Shown: positions 1-6,635, numbered from the stretch's first letter. The stretch: DNA of 13,802 nucleotides from Gammaproteobacteria bacterium (GCA_029861795.1 JAOTYS010000078.1:1-13802), one strand, 5' to 3'. Translations and numbers: made by a program. The notes: generated by a model from the letters alone, not told the origin.

Positions 1-246
1 CAACCACTTATCCCCCACCGTGGAAGCTTCTATCAGGTTGTCGGTGATAACCAGGCTCTGAGGGAAGCTAACTTCAGGCAGAAATCTTGAATTTTGTCGT
101 TCACGTCGCATCCGCTCGACATGTTCGCGCTGACGCGCCCACAACAACACATCATATCCGTTTCTCGCCAACACCACCGCCAGCGCGGTACCCCAAGAAC
201 CAGCACCAAAAACTACTATGGATTGATTGTTAGCCCCAGCACTCAC
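1..246 (-). CDS. gpsA: Glycerol-3-phosphate dehydrogenase [NAD(P)+], N-terminal part (truncated by the window edge)
   Basis: Cytosolic enzyme that reduces dihydroxyacetone phosphate to sn-glycerol 3-phosphate, the backbone for phospholipid synthesis. Only the first 82 codons are in the window. The reading begins with GTG at 244-246; reading further upstream meets a stop at 286-288 with no ATG, so GTG is the best start, although no clear Shine-Dalgarno sequence precedes it. The protein opens SAGANNQSIVVFGAGSWGTA, with the GxGxxG dinucleotide-binding loop at about residues 14-19, followed by ALAVVLARNGYDVLLWAR, both typical of GpsA. It lies 96 bases downstream of secB on the same strand, the usual secB-gpsA order. 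The C-terminal catalytic domain lies outside the window. Confidence 0.93.
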   Translation of the reverse strand, partial: MSAGANNQSIVVFGAGSWGTALAVVLARNGYDVLLWARQREHVERMRRERQNSRFLPEVSFPQSLVITDNLIEASTVGDKWL

Positions 247-293
247 CGTGGTCGACAGGCCTAACCCGTGGATATCTGTTGTGGTTTACGCAT

Positions 294-328
294 CGACCAA
301 CTCCAAAAAATGTTCCCCCCTTTGGTCG
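294..328. repeat. 7-bp inverted repeat between secB and gpsA
   Basis: CGACCAA at 294-300 is matched by TTGGTCG at 322-328, giving a perfect 7-bp inverted repeat around a 21-base loop in the short gap between secB and gpsA. No T-run follows either arm, so it does not look like an intrinsic terminator. It could be an RNA hairpin in the secB-gpsA transcript, or chance. Confidence 0.3.
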
Positions 329-342
329 GGCGCGACTGCGGT

Positions 343-846
343 TCAACTAGCCTTTTTCTTGTCCTTATTGTCATTCGTCGAAGGGTCCTCCGAAGATTCC
401 GTTGCAGCGGATTCGCGTCTTCGATAGAGGAGCTCGAAGTTGACTGGGTTAATCAGTAATTGGGGGAAGCCGCCTTTTGCAGCCAGATCTGATATCGCCT
501 CCCGTGCAAAGGGCAGTAGGATATTCGGGCACGCTACTTCACGAGCCAAGCGCTGATCCGAGTCGCCCACACCTGCAACTTCGAAGATGCCGGCCTGTTG
601 GACTTCGACTAGGAACATTGTGTCCTCTTGATGTTTCGCCGTAACCGTGACGATCAAAACGACTTCGTCCAACCCCTGATCGGCGTCCAATGCCCGGTGT
701 GTGATCCTCAGTTGAACATCAATCTCAGGAGAAATTTGGCCTTGACTAAAAACCTGAGGTGTCTGCGGTGATTCAAATGATACGTCCTTAAGATAGATCT
801 TCTTGATGTCGAACTTTACATTTTGTTTTGCTGGTTTCTTAGGCAT
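343..846 (-). CDS. secB: Protein-export chaperone SecB
   Basis: Cytosolic tetrameric chaperone that keeps secretory preproteins unfolded and passes them to SecA for Sec-dependent export. The 167-residue protein starts at ATG 844-846. It has the SecB core: the N-terminal FDIKKIYLKDVSFESP strand, the DVQLRITHR strand, and the conserved ARE(V)ACPNILLPFAREAISDL segment leading into the GGFPQLLINPVNFELLY C-terminal strand. The last 25 or so residues are a polar, charged tail ending in KDKKKAS, a little longer than in many homologues. It sits between a rhodanese gene (75 bases upstream) and gpsA. In related genomes a glutaredoxin gene, grxC, often lies just before secB; there is no room for it here. 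Confidence 0.97.
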   Translation of the reverse strand: MPKKPAKQNVKFDIKKIYLKDVSFESPQTPQVFSQGQISPEIDVQLRITHRALDADQGLDEVVLIVTVTAKHQEDTMFLVEVQQAGIFEVAGVGDSDQRLAREVACPNILLPFAREAISDLAAKGGFPQLLINPVNFELLYRRRESAATESSEDPSTNDNKDKKKAS

Positions 847-921
847 GCACTTGTTCCCGTTCTTCGGGTTGGAGATCCGGGCGATGAATAGCGAACTTCC
901 GCGCGAAACTGCCCGCTATCA

Positions 922-1338
922 CTATTTCTCTACAGGAAGATTCTCTTTTTCCCAGGAGGCGAAGCCGCCCGATAGCGTATACAGCGACTCAAAGCCTTCT
1001 TTGCGTAGAATGGATGCTGCGCGTGCCGCACGATTGCCGGCACGACAGGCCACAACGATCGGCTTGCTTTTATGTTTGCGTAGTTTGTTAATGCCGTCAG
1101 AGAAACTATCCAGTGGAATATTAATCGCATTCGGCACATGTCCTTTCTTGTAGTCGTTTACATCGGAAATGTCGACCACTATTGCCGACTCGTGATTGAT
1201 CAAACGCGGCAACTCAGTGGCGGAGACCACACTTACGCCGGATGCTCGTCGACGAATCGGGTCTAACACGATCAGAGCCACTACCACAATCAAGGCGAGG
1301 AACAGGTACCAATTCTTGGTTACAAACTCTACGTCCAT
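922..1338 (-). CDS. yibN: Membrane-anchored rhodanese-like sulfurtransferase (YibN type)
   Basis: The 138-residue protein has one N-terminal hydrophobic segment (about residues 10-26, YLFLALIVVVALIVL) followed by basic residues, so the rhodanese domain (about 38-135) probably faces the cytoplasm. The active-site loop CRAGNRA puts the presumed persulfide-carrying cysteine at residue 98, the only cysteine in the protein; GHVPNAINIPL and GGFASW are also typical of the fold. The reading frame extends upstream to a TTG at 1398, but ATG 1336-1338 places the membrane segment as in other YibN proteins and is preferred. The protein probably moves sulfane sulfur, but the substrate is unknown. The gene lies downstream of an ArsR repressor and upstream of secB, the yibN-secB-gpsA order without grxC. 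Confidence 0.9.
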   Translation of the reverse strand: MDVEFVTKNWYLFLALIVVVALIVLDPIRRRASGVSVVSATELPRLINHESAIVVDISDVNDYKKGHVPNAINIPLDSFSDGINKLRKHKSKPIVVACRAGNRAARAASILRKEGFESLYTLSGGFASWEKENLPVEK

Positions 1339-1353
1339 ATTCTGCTGCCGAAC

Positions 1354-1359
1354 ATTATA
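1354..1359 (-). promoter_or_regulatory. Possible -10 box upstream of the rhodanese gene
   Basis: On the minus strand a perfect TATAAT lies about 15 bases before the ATG at 1338, in the 99-base gap after the ArsR gene. No good -35 hexamer is seen at 16-18 bases, and the leader would be very short, so this is a weak candidate. The rhodanese gene may simply be co-transcribed with the ArsR gene. Confidence 0.25.
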
Positions 1360-1437
1360 AGAATTTGGCAGAGTAACCGTTCCCGAGTGTATCGGCAATA
1401 TGCGTGCGCAGTGGTGCCGTTGCCAGTACCTGAGCGG

Positions 1438-1755
1438 CTAGCAAGAACAGAATGCTTTACGCATCGCGACCATCAGATGGAGGATCTGCTTGTCCCCAAT
1501 GCGATAGAAAACTTTGTTGGCGTGCTTTCGCGTGGTTAGGATGCCCTTTTCTCGAAGTATCGAAAGGTGCTGCGAGATGTTGCTCTGAGATGTCCCCACC
1601 TTCTCTACAAGATCTTGCACATTTGCCTCTGTCGCACCGCCAAGGATACAGAGAATCTTGAGACGCAGCGGGTGAGCCATCGCCTTCAATGATCTGGACG
1701 CGCGGTCGATCTCTTCTTCGTTAGCGAGGAGACGACGTACGGTCTCTACCGTCAT
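1438..1755 (-). CDS. ArsR-family winged-helix repressor, SqrR/BigR/YgaV-like (possible persulfide sensor)
   Basis: The 105-residue protein starts at ATG 1753-1755; the frame is open to a TTG at 1818, but the extra 21 residues do not resemble the family. The ArsR core is clear: LKAMAHPLRLKILCIL, then the recognition helix region SQSNISQHLSILREKGIL (about 56-73) and the wing TTRKHANKVFYRIGD. The metal-site cysteines of the alpha-3 ELCVCDL motif are absent, and the alpha-5 site of SmtB-type zinc sensors is not formed (D88 is present, but the following H is Q90). Instead C36 and C103 are spaced 67 residues apart, close to the 66 of the C41/C107 persulfide-sensing pair in SqrR; a further C105 ends the protein. 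Sensing of persulfide is inferred. It is divergent from envC and directly upstream of a rhodanese gene. Confidence 0.85.
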   Translation of the reverse strand: MTVETVRRLLANEEEIDRASRSLKAMAHPLRLKILCILGGATEANVQDLVEKVGTSQSNISQHLSILREKGILTTRKHANKVFYRIGDKQILHLMVAMRKAFCSC

Positions 1756-1851
1756 ACCTAATCGACTCAGCCCTCTTTCGGCAACTCGAAAGATAACTTT
1801 GCACTGATCTATCGGCAATGCAGAATAAGCAAGTCCGCATTAACGTAACAT

Positions 1852-1874
1852 TATTATACACTAATATAGTAATA
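1852..1874. promoter_or_regulatory. Candidate ArsR operator over divergent -10 boxes
   Basis: A 23-bp AT-rich imperfect palindrome (outer arms TATTA and TAATA) sits in the most AT-rich part of the ArsR-envC intergenic region. It contains a perfect TATAAT on the minus strand (1853-1858), pointing toward the ArsR gene, and TATAGT on the plus strand (1865-1870), pointing toward envC. -35 matches are poor on both sides. The placement fits an autoregulatory operator, but the link to this protein is inferred. Confidence 0.4.
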
Positions 1875-1934
1875 CCGCGAGCGAGAGCCTATCCACTTCG
1901 GCTGACAGATGCATCAGCAGAAGCAATGTGTTTG

Positions 1935-1970
1935 GATGGCAGTATCGGCAAGCGAAGATACAGTGCCGTT
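1935..1970 (+). promoter_or_regulatory. Predicted stem-loop in the envC leader
   Basis: GGCAGTATC (1938-1946) pairs with GATAC plus TGCC (1957-1967) with a two-base bulge, giving nine Watson-Crick pairs around a ten-base loop. Outer pairs, including two G-U wobbles, can extend it to 1935-1970. It lies between the candidate promoter and the envC start. No T-run follows, so it is not a standard terminator. Its function is unknown. Confidence 0.35.
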
Positions 1971-1991
1971 GGGGTCCATAACGACCTCCCA

Positions 1992-2005
1992 CTTCAGTAC
2001 TGAAG
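1992..2005. repeat. Perfect 14-bp palindrome just before envC
   Basis: CTTCAGTACTGAAG is a perfect 14-bp palindrome. It ends six bases before the TTG start of envC and includes GAAG, the only Shine-Dalgarno-like bases there. It could be a protein-binding site, or a small structure limiting translation. A similar but interrupted sequence lies at 13252-13267. Confidence 0.45.
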
Positions 2006-2011
2006 AATGAC

Positions 2012-3202
2012 TTGACATCAAGCAGCATTAAAACACAGTGGCCACTGGCCGTGAGATGGCGCATAGCTGTGCTGCAGCTTGTGCTTTGCTTGCTGGGCAG
2101 CGTTGATGCACTTGCAGAGGAATCGCTTACCACCAGGCAAGCCGAACTCACCGAGCTGCAATCTAAGATAAAACAGCTGACAGCCGAGCTGGAATCGACC
2201 CGCACAAAGCGCAGCCACGAGCAAGAGGCACTAAGCAAGATCGAGCGGGAAATCTCAGAAATCAACAAAAGACTCTCGCACACCGAAAAGGAATTGAGTC
2301 AAAAATCCGCTCAACTTGAAGAGTTGCAACAGAGTCACTCCGAAGAGCAAACAAAGCTGCGAGCGCAGCGTGACTCGTTTGGTAACTTAGTTCGGGCTAC
2401 GTACCTAATGGGAAAGCACGAATACTTAAAAATGCTCCTCAATCAGGAAGATCCATCTAAGCTGGGACGCGCCATTGTCTATTATCGATATCTCGCCCGA
2501 GCCCGGGCTTCCAATATCGAGGAGATCACGGGCACCCTAAAGACCTTGAAACAGTTAGAGGGAACGATTCAAACGAACACCCAGGATCTTAAATCCTTGC
2601 GCGAGATCCAGGTGAATGACAAAAGAAAGCTGGACGATGGCCGAGCCGAGCGCAGCCAAATCCTAGTAAAACTGGATCAACGCCTGGCTGGTCAAACTGA
2701 GAAAATTGCCAGTTTGCGCGAGAATGAAGAACAATTGCGCCAGCTGGTCGCGAAACTAAGGATATATCTAGACGGTCTTACTACCCAGATACCCGACGGC
2801 GTGCGCTTTGCGGACATGCGCGGAAAGCTGCGATTGCCCTCCAAGGGCAAAATCACGGCACGCTTCGGCCAAGCCAGGTCCTCTGGGGGGCCCAAATGGG
2901 ATGGGATCTATCTGGCGGCGCCGGAAGGACGCCCAGTTCGTGCAATATTTCCAGGTCGAGTAATCTTCGCCGACTGGTTCCGCGGATTTGGGTTATTATT
3001 GATCCTGGATCATGGAGACGGATATATGACTTTATATAGTCACAACAAGACACTATATAAGGCACTTGGCGATAGCGTGGACGTGGACGAGGTTATTGGC
3101 GAAGTCGGCTCCAGTGGCGGGCTTCGTGAATCGGGATTGTATTTTGAGCTTCGCCATAACGGTCAGCCCCGCGATCCGCTGTTATGGTGCAAGCGAAACT
3201 AG
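2012..3202 (+). CDS. envC: Murein hydrolase activator EnvC (coiled coil plus degenerate LytM domain)
   Basis: Periplasmic activator of cell-wall amidases (AmiA/AmiB in E. coli), recruited to the division septum by FtsEX. The 396-residue product has a signal peptide (basic residues to about 17, hydrophobic core 18-29, cleavage probably after ALA at 35), a long charged coiled coil (about 40-255), and a C-terminal LytM/M23 domain (about 272-394). The zinc ligands of active LytM enzymes are replaced: aligned with LytM, the HxxxD pair becomes K295 and I299, and the HxH motif becomes GLY (375-377); only H344 remains. This matches the inactive, regulatory domain of EnvC. The start is uncertain: TTG at 2012 has GAAG six bases upstream; GTG at 2051 would also leave a signal peptide. 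ctpA follows on the same strand. Confidence 0.9.
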   Translation: MTSSSIKTQWPLAVRWRIAVLQLVLCLLGSVDALAEESLTTRQAELTELQSKIKQLTAELESTRTKRSHEQEALSKIEREISEINKRLSHTEKELSQKSAQLEELQQSHSEEQTKLRAQRDSFGNLVRATYLMGKHEYLKMLLNQEDPSKLGRAIVYYRYLARARASNIEEITGTLKTLKQLEGTIQTNTQDLKSLREIQVNDKRKLDDGRAERSQILVKLDQRLAGQTEKIASLRENEEQLRQLVAKLRIYLDGLTTQIPDGVRFADMRGKLRLPSKGKITARFGQARSSGGPKWDGIYLAAPEGRPVRAIFPGRVIFADWFRGFGLLLILDHGDGYMTLYSHNKTLYKALGDSVDVDEVIGEVGSSGGLRESGLYFELRHNGQPRDPLLWCKRN

Positions 3203-3249
3203 CAGCGCCGAAGGATAGAGTCCCGATGGACCTGTCCGTTATATCAACG

Positions 3250-3264
3250 AGCGGCAGTGCCGCT
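3250..3264 (+). promoter_or_regulatory. Small hairpin before the ctpA ribosome binding site
   Basis: AGCGGC and GCCGCT form a perfect 6-bp stem around the loop AGT. It ends three bases before the strong GGAGG at 3268-3272. It is not followed by a T-run, so it is not a terminator; it may influence ctpA translation or mRNA processing between envC and ctpA. Confidence 0.35.
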
Positions 3265-3278
3265 TGTGGAGGGAAGAG

Positions 3279-4586
3279 ATGAATCTAGTCACCCGTTATG
3301 CCGTAGTACTCATGCTCGGCATATTTGTCGGCGTCGGTCTGACACTGGAACGCGCAGTTCAAGCAGAACGTCAGGACAACCTGCAACCTCTACCGCTGGA
3401 AGATTTACGTGTATTTACGGAGATTTTTGGAAAAATCAAAAGCGATTATGTAGAGCCAGTGGAAGACAAGAGTCTTCTGAATGACGCCATAGATGGCATG
3501 TTGGGTGGGCTCGACCCACACTCGGCTTACCTCAGTCCAGAATCCTTCAAAGAGGTGCGTATTGGCACAGAGGGCCAATTCGGCGGCCTTGGCATAGAGG
3601 TAACCATGGAAAATGGCTTCGTCAAAGTGGTGGCGCCCATCGACGACACGCCGGCCTACAAAGCTGGACTGCAATCAGGGGACTTGATCATCCGTCTGGA
3701 CGACCAGCAGGTCAAAGGTATGACCCTGAACGATGCCGTCAAGCTCATGCGTGGCGAACCGGGCACCGAGATAAAGCTCACCGTGGTCCGGGAAGGTCAA
3801 GCGAAACCGCTTGAGATCGTCGTCGAACGCGCCGTGATCAAAGTCACTAGTGTGAAGAGTCGTGTGCTTGAACCGGGCTACGCCTATGTCCGTATCACCC
3901 AATTTCAGGGGGGCACCGCCGAGTCCCTAAGGAGGGTCATTGGTGACCTCAAAAAGGAATCTGGTGGGTCTTTAAAGGGTCTGGTTCTAGACTTGCGTAA
4001 CAATCCCGGAGGGACGTTGAACGGTGCGGTGGCGGTGAGTGATGCTTTCCTAACGGACGGCATAATTGTTTACACCAAAGGCCGCTCGGTAGACTCGGAG
4101 CTGCGTTTTACTGCGACCCCGTCAGATTATCTGGATGGCGCACCAATTGTTGTGCTGGTTAACGGTGGATCTGCATCTGCCTCGGAGATCGTTGCTGGAG
4201 CGCTTCAAGACCACAAACGCGCGATCATCATGGGGACCAAAACTTTTGGTAAGGGTTCGGTACAGACCATCTTACCAATGAACAACGGGGCGGCATTGAA
4301 GATCACGACAGCACGATACTACACGCCTAACGACCGTTCGATTCAGGCTACTGGAATTGAACCGGATGTAGAGGTCGAAAATTTAACGCTGGCCAAAAAC
4401 GACGATGGCGGCGAAACACTGCGGGAGGCAGACCTCTCGGGACATCTCACTAATGACTCTGGAGATGACTCTGGCGACGAGCAGGCCGAGGATTCAACAA
4501 AAAGTTTGATCGACGATGACTTTCAACTGCGCGAGGCGCTGAATCTGTTAAAAGGCGTGAACATCGTCAGGGCACAGCGAAATTGA
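3279..4586 (+). CDS. ctpA: Carboxy-terminal processing protease (peptidase S41 family)
   Basis: Periplasmic serine protease that cleaves proteins near their C terminus and is involved in envelope protein turnover. The start is ATG 3279, set by GGAGG at 3268-3272; an in-frame TTG at 3264 would remove this site from the leader. The 435-residue product has an N-terminal signal or anchor segment (about 7-22), a PDZ domain with FGGLGIEV (about 101-180), and an S41 catalytic core. NGGSASASEIVAGAL places the catalytic serine at 300, and TFGKGSVQT the general-base lysine at 325 and Gln 329; the Ser-Lys spacing (25) and Lys-Gln spacing (4) equal those of E. coli Prc. An acidic, low-complexity stretch (about 374-415, with two DDSGD-like units) precedes the C terminus. 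It follows envC by 76 bases, a common pairing. Confidence 0.95.
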   Translation: MNLVTRYAVVLMLGIFVGVGLTLERAVQAERQDNLQPLPLEDLRVFTEIFGKIKSDYVEPVEDKSLLNDAIDGMLGGLDPHSAYLSPESFKEVRIGTEGQFGGLGIEVTMENGFVKVVAPIDDTPAYKAGLQSGDLIIRLDDQQVKGMTLNDAVKLMRGEPGTEIKLTVVREGQAKPLEIVVERAVIKVTSVKSRVLEPGYAYVRITQFQGGTAESLRRVIGDLKKESGGSLKGLVLDLRNNPGGTLNGAVAVSDAFLTDGIIVYTKGRSVDSELRFTATPSDYLDGAPIVVLVNGGSASASEIVAGALQDHKRAIIMGTKTFGKGSVQTILPMNNGAALKITTARYYTPNDRSIQATGIEPDVEVENLTLAKNDDGGETLREADLSGHLTNDSGDDSGDEQAEDSTKSLIDDDFQLREALNLLKGVNIVRAQRN

Positions 4587-4620
4587 TTTGGAACGATCTC
4601 GCGACCCGAACACAGCAGAC

Positions 4621-4941
4621 TTAATCCCAACGATCATCGCGAACTTGAACCATGTCCCCGTCGATCCTGACGGGGAATACATCTACGGGTTCGTAAGCGG
4701 GGGGCTCCAATACTTCGCCTGTGCGAAGGCAGAACCTAGCGCCGTGTCGGGGGCACTCAATAACGTCGTGGTAAACCGCACCGCCGGTTAACTCACCCCC
4801 GTCGTGGGTGCAAACGTCCTCGATGGCAAAGTACTCACCGTCAACGTTAAACACCGCCACCATCACATCATCGACATCCACCACTTTCCATGTACCCGGG
4901 GTCAACTCTTCTTTATGGGTCACGTCAATCCAGTCAGTCAT
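4621..4941 (-). CDS. Small Rieske [2Fe-2S] ferredoxin-like protein, last gene of the suf cluster
   Basis: The 106-residue protein is a stand-alone Rieske domain. The two cluster motifs are intact: CTH (C44, H46) and CPRH (C63, H66), separated by 16 residues, followed by GARFCLRTGEVLEPPA. It is close to the ferredoxins of bacterial ring-hydroxylating oxygenases and to NirD-like proteins, but no oxygenase or reductase gene is nearby, so its electron partner is unknown. It starts at ATG 4941, only ten bases after sufT, and so belongs to the suf operon; no good Shine-Dalgarno is seen. A role in providing electrons for, or receiving a cluster from, the SUF machine is inference. It ends 34 bases from the convergent end of ctpA, with no clear terminator between. 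Confidence 0.88.
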   Translation of the reverse strand: MTDWIDVTHKEELTPGTWKVVDVDDVMVAVFNVDGEYFAIEDVCTHDGGELTGGAVYHDVIECPRHGARFCLRTGEVLEPPAYEPVDVFPVRIDGDMVQVRDDRWD

Positions 4942-4951
4942 ACCGACGTAC

Positions 4952-5305
4952 TTATATCAGACCCAGTTGAACTTTCGCCGCCTCTGTGAGCTGATCCGAA
5001 GTCCACGGAGGGTCCCACACCAACTCGACCATCGCGTCGCTGATTCCTGGCACACATTTCACTGCGCATTCAACCGTACCGGGAAAGGTTTGTGCAACCG
5101 GACAGCCCGGACTCGTCAATGTCATCTTGATCTTGGCTACTCCAGACTGATCAATGTCTATTTCGTAGATCAAACCCAGGTCATAAATATTTACAGGGAT
5201 CTCCGGATCATACACCCCCTTAAGCGCCTGAATGACTTGTTCCTCCAGAATATTCTGTTGAAGACTCTTGCCTTTGGACTCACCCACTAGTGCTTCTTCA
5301 CTCAT
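4952..5305 (-). CDS. sufT: Fe-S assembly factor SufT (MIP18/DUF59 family)
   Basis: Cytosolic accessory factor for iron-sulfur protein maturation. The 117-residue product starts at ATG 5305, with AGGA nine bases before it; the frame extends to TTG 5329, but that lacks support. The MIP18-type core shows DPEIPVNIYDLGLIYEI (about 33-49), the SPGCP motif with a likely functional cysteine at 68, and the VWDPPW segment (about 96-101) typical of SufT. The N-terminal 20 residues are variable. It lies between sufS (61 bases upstream) and the Rieske gene (ten bases downstream). SufT proteins commonly occur in suf operons; their exact step, probably cluster transfer or target maturation, is not settled. 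Confidence 0.93.
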   Translation of the reverse strand: MSEEALVGESKGKSLQQNILEEQVIQALKGVYDPEIPVNIYDLGLIYEIDIDQSGVAKIKMTLTSPGCPVAQTFPGTVECAVKCVPGISDAMVELVWDPPWTSDQLTEAAKVQLGLI

Positions 5306-5366
5306 CTGCGAACATCCTCTGAACTTCAATAGCGAAACTAGGCGTGCTGTCCCGACATCCGACTCA

Positions 5367-6635
5367 TCAAGCGAATACCTTTTTCACTTCCTCGATGCCA
5401 TGAAATAGGACATCAAGATCTTCCCGAGTGTTGTATAACGCCAACGACGCACGTGCGGTCGCTGCAACCCCGTAGCGCTTCATCACCGGCATAGCACAAT
5501 GATGCCCAGTGCGGATAGCTATACCCTGATGATCTAGTATAGTCCCCACATCATGAGCATGAATATCGTCTAATACGAATGTCAATATGCTCGCCTTGTG
5601 TCGAGCAGTGCCAATGAGACGCAACCCTTCAACTTGCTGTGCAAGACCGGTGCCATATTCAAGTAGGTCACGCTCGTAGACCTCAATGTTGTGCAGTCCA
5701 ATCTGATCAACATACTCCAGGGCCGCGCCCAACCCCGCTGCACCAGCAATATGCGGCGTACCCGCTTCAAACTTGTGCGGAAGATCGTTATACACAGTGT
5801 TCTCAAAGGTGACCTCTCGTATCATTTCGCCACCTCCCTGATAGGGAGGCATGACATCGAGCAACTTCGCCTTGCCATACAGCACACCGATACCGGTAGG
5901 TCCAAACACCTTGTGGGCTGAGAAGGCATAGAAATCACAATCCAACCGCTGCATGTCCACCGCAAGATGCGGCACGGCTTGCGCCCCGTCCACCACCACC
6001 ACCGCACCCACAGCATGCGCTTGAACAACCATATCGCGGACCGGATTAATGGTGCCGAGGGCGTTAGAAACATGGGTGATCGCAACAATTCGGGTGCGTG
6101 GGCCCAATAGCTTACCGTACTGCTCGAGTTCCAGTTCACCGTCGTCATTTATAGGCACGACCTTTAGCACGGCGCCAGTCTGCTCGCACAACATCTGCCA
6201 CGGGACGATGTTAGAGTGATGCTCCATATAGGTGATCAGAATTTCGTCCCCCGCTCGCACATTTGCACGCCCATAACTCTGGGCAACAAGATTGATCGCT
6301 TCGGTGGTTCCGCGAACGAAAACGATCTCTTCGGTACTCAGTGCATTAATGAAGGAACACACTTTTGCACGCGCGCCTTCATAGATATCCGTGGCCCGCT
6401 CACTCAATGTATGAACACCGCGATGCACATTGGCATGACTCGTACGATAGTAGTGATCCACCGCAGCGATCACTGCGTTAGGTTTCTGAGCGCTTGCGCC
6501 ACTATCCAGATAGACCAAGGGCTTCCCGTGGATTTGTTGATTCAGGATAGGGAAGTCCGCGCGAATTTTCTCGACGTCAAAGCCCGTAGATTCGGCTTTC
6601 ACTTCACTGTCCAGCGGATTCACAGCAATATTCAT
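5367..6635 (-). CDS. sufS: Cysteine desulfurase SufS
   Basis: PLP-dependent enzyme that takes sulfur from L-cysteine, forming alanine and an enzyme-bound persulfide, to supply the SufBCD scaffold. The 422-residue length is normal for the group II desulfurases. Visible motifs are LDSGASAQKP (43-52), EHHSN with the residue that stacks on PLP (H140), DGAQAVPH (216-223), the PLP-binding lysine K242 in SAHKVFGPTGIGVLYG, and the catalytic cysteine C380 in RTGHHCAMP. The start ATG overlaps the sufD stop (ATGA), and GGAG lies nine bases upstream, so translation is probably coupled. The usual sulfur acceptor partners, SufE or SufU, are not encoded in this window. Confidence 0.98.
   Translation of the reverse strand: MNIAVNPLDSEVKAESTGFDVEKIRADFPILNQQIHGKPLVYLDSGASAQKPNAVIAAVDHYYRTSHANVHRGVHTLSERATDIYEGARAKVCSFINALSTEEIVFVRGTTEAINLVAQSYGRANVRAGDEILITYMEHHSNIVPWQMLCEQTGAVLKVVPINDDGELELEQYGKLLGPRTRIVAITHVSNALGTINPVRDMVVQAHAVGAVVVVDGAQAVPHLAVDMQRLDCDFYAFSAHKVFGPTGIGVLYGKAKLLDVMPPYQGGGEMIREVTFENTVYNDLPHKFEAGTPHIAGAAGLGAALEYVDQIGLHNIEVYERDLLEYGTGLAQQVEGLRLIGTARHKASILTFVLDDIHAHDVGTILDHQGIAIRTGHHCAMPVMKRYGVAATARASLALYNTREDLDVLFHGIEEVKKVFA

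Noticed and set aside
1438..1755. ArsR protein as a metal (arsenite or zinc) sensor
   Set aside because: The alpha-3 cysteine motif is absent and the alpha-5 ligand set is incomplete; no metal transporter or ars gene is nearby.
2012..2040. TTGACA at 2012-2017 as a -35 box for envC
   Set aside because: No acceptable -10 lies 16-18 bases downstream, and the bases coincide with the TTG start codon.
1861..2283. 140-codon minus-strand open frame across the control region and the start of envC
   Set aside because: Serine- and cysteine-rich, no family features; it overlaps the envC signal peptide and candidate promoter region.
2825..3199. EnvC LytM domain as an active zinc endopeptidase
   Set aside because: Three of the expected zinc ligands are replaced (K295, I299, Y377), as in regulatory EnvC proteins.
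4587..4620. Bidirectional terminator between convergent ctpA and the Rieske gene
   Set aside because: The 34 bases contain no stem of useful length and no T-run on either strand.
4808..5290. 160-codon open frame on the plus strand opposite the Rieske and sufT genes
   Set aside because: It lies antisense to two clear genes and its product resembles no family I recognise.
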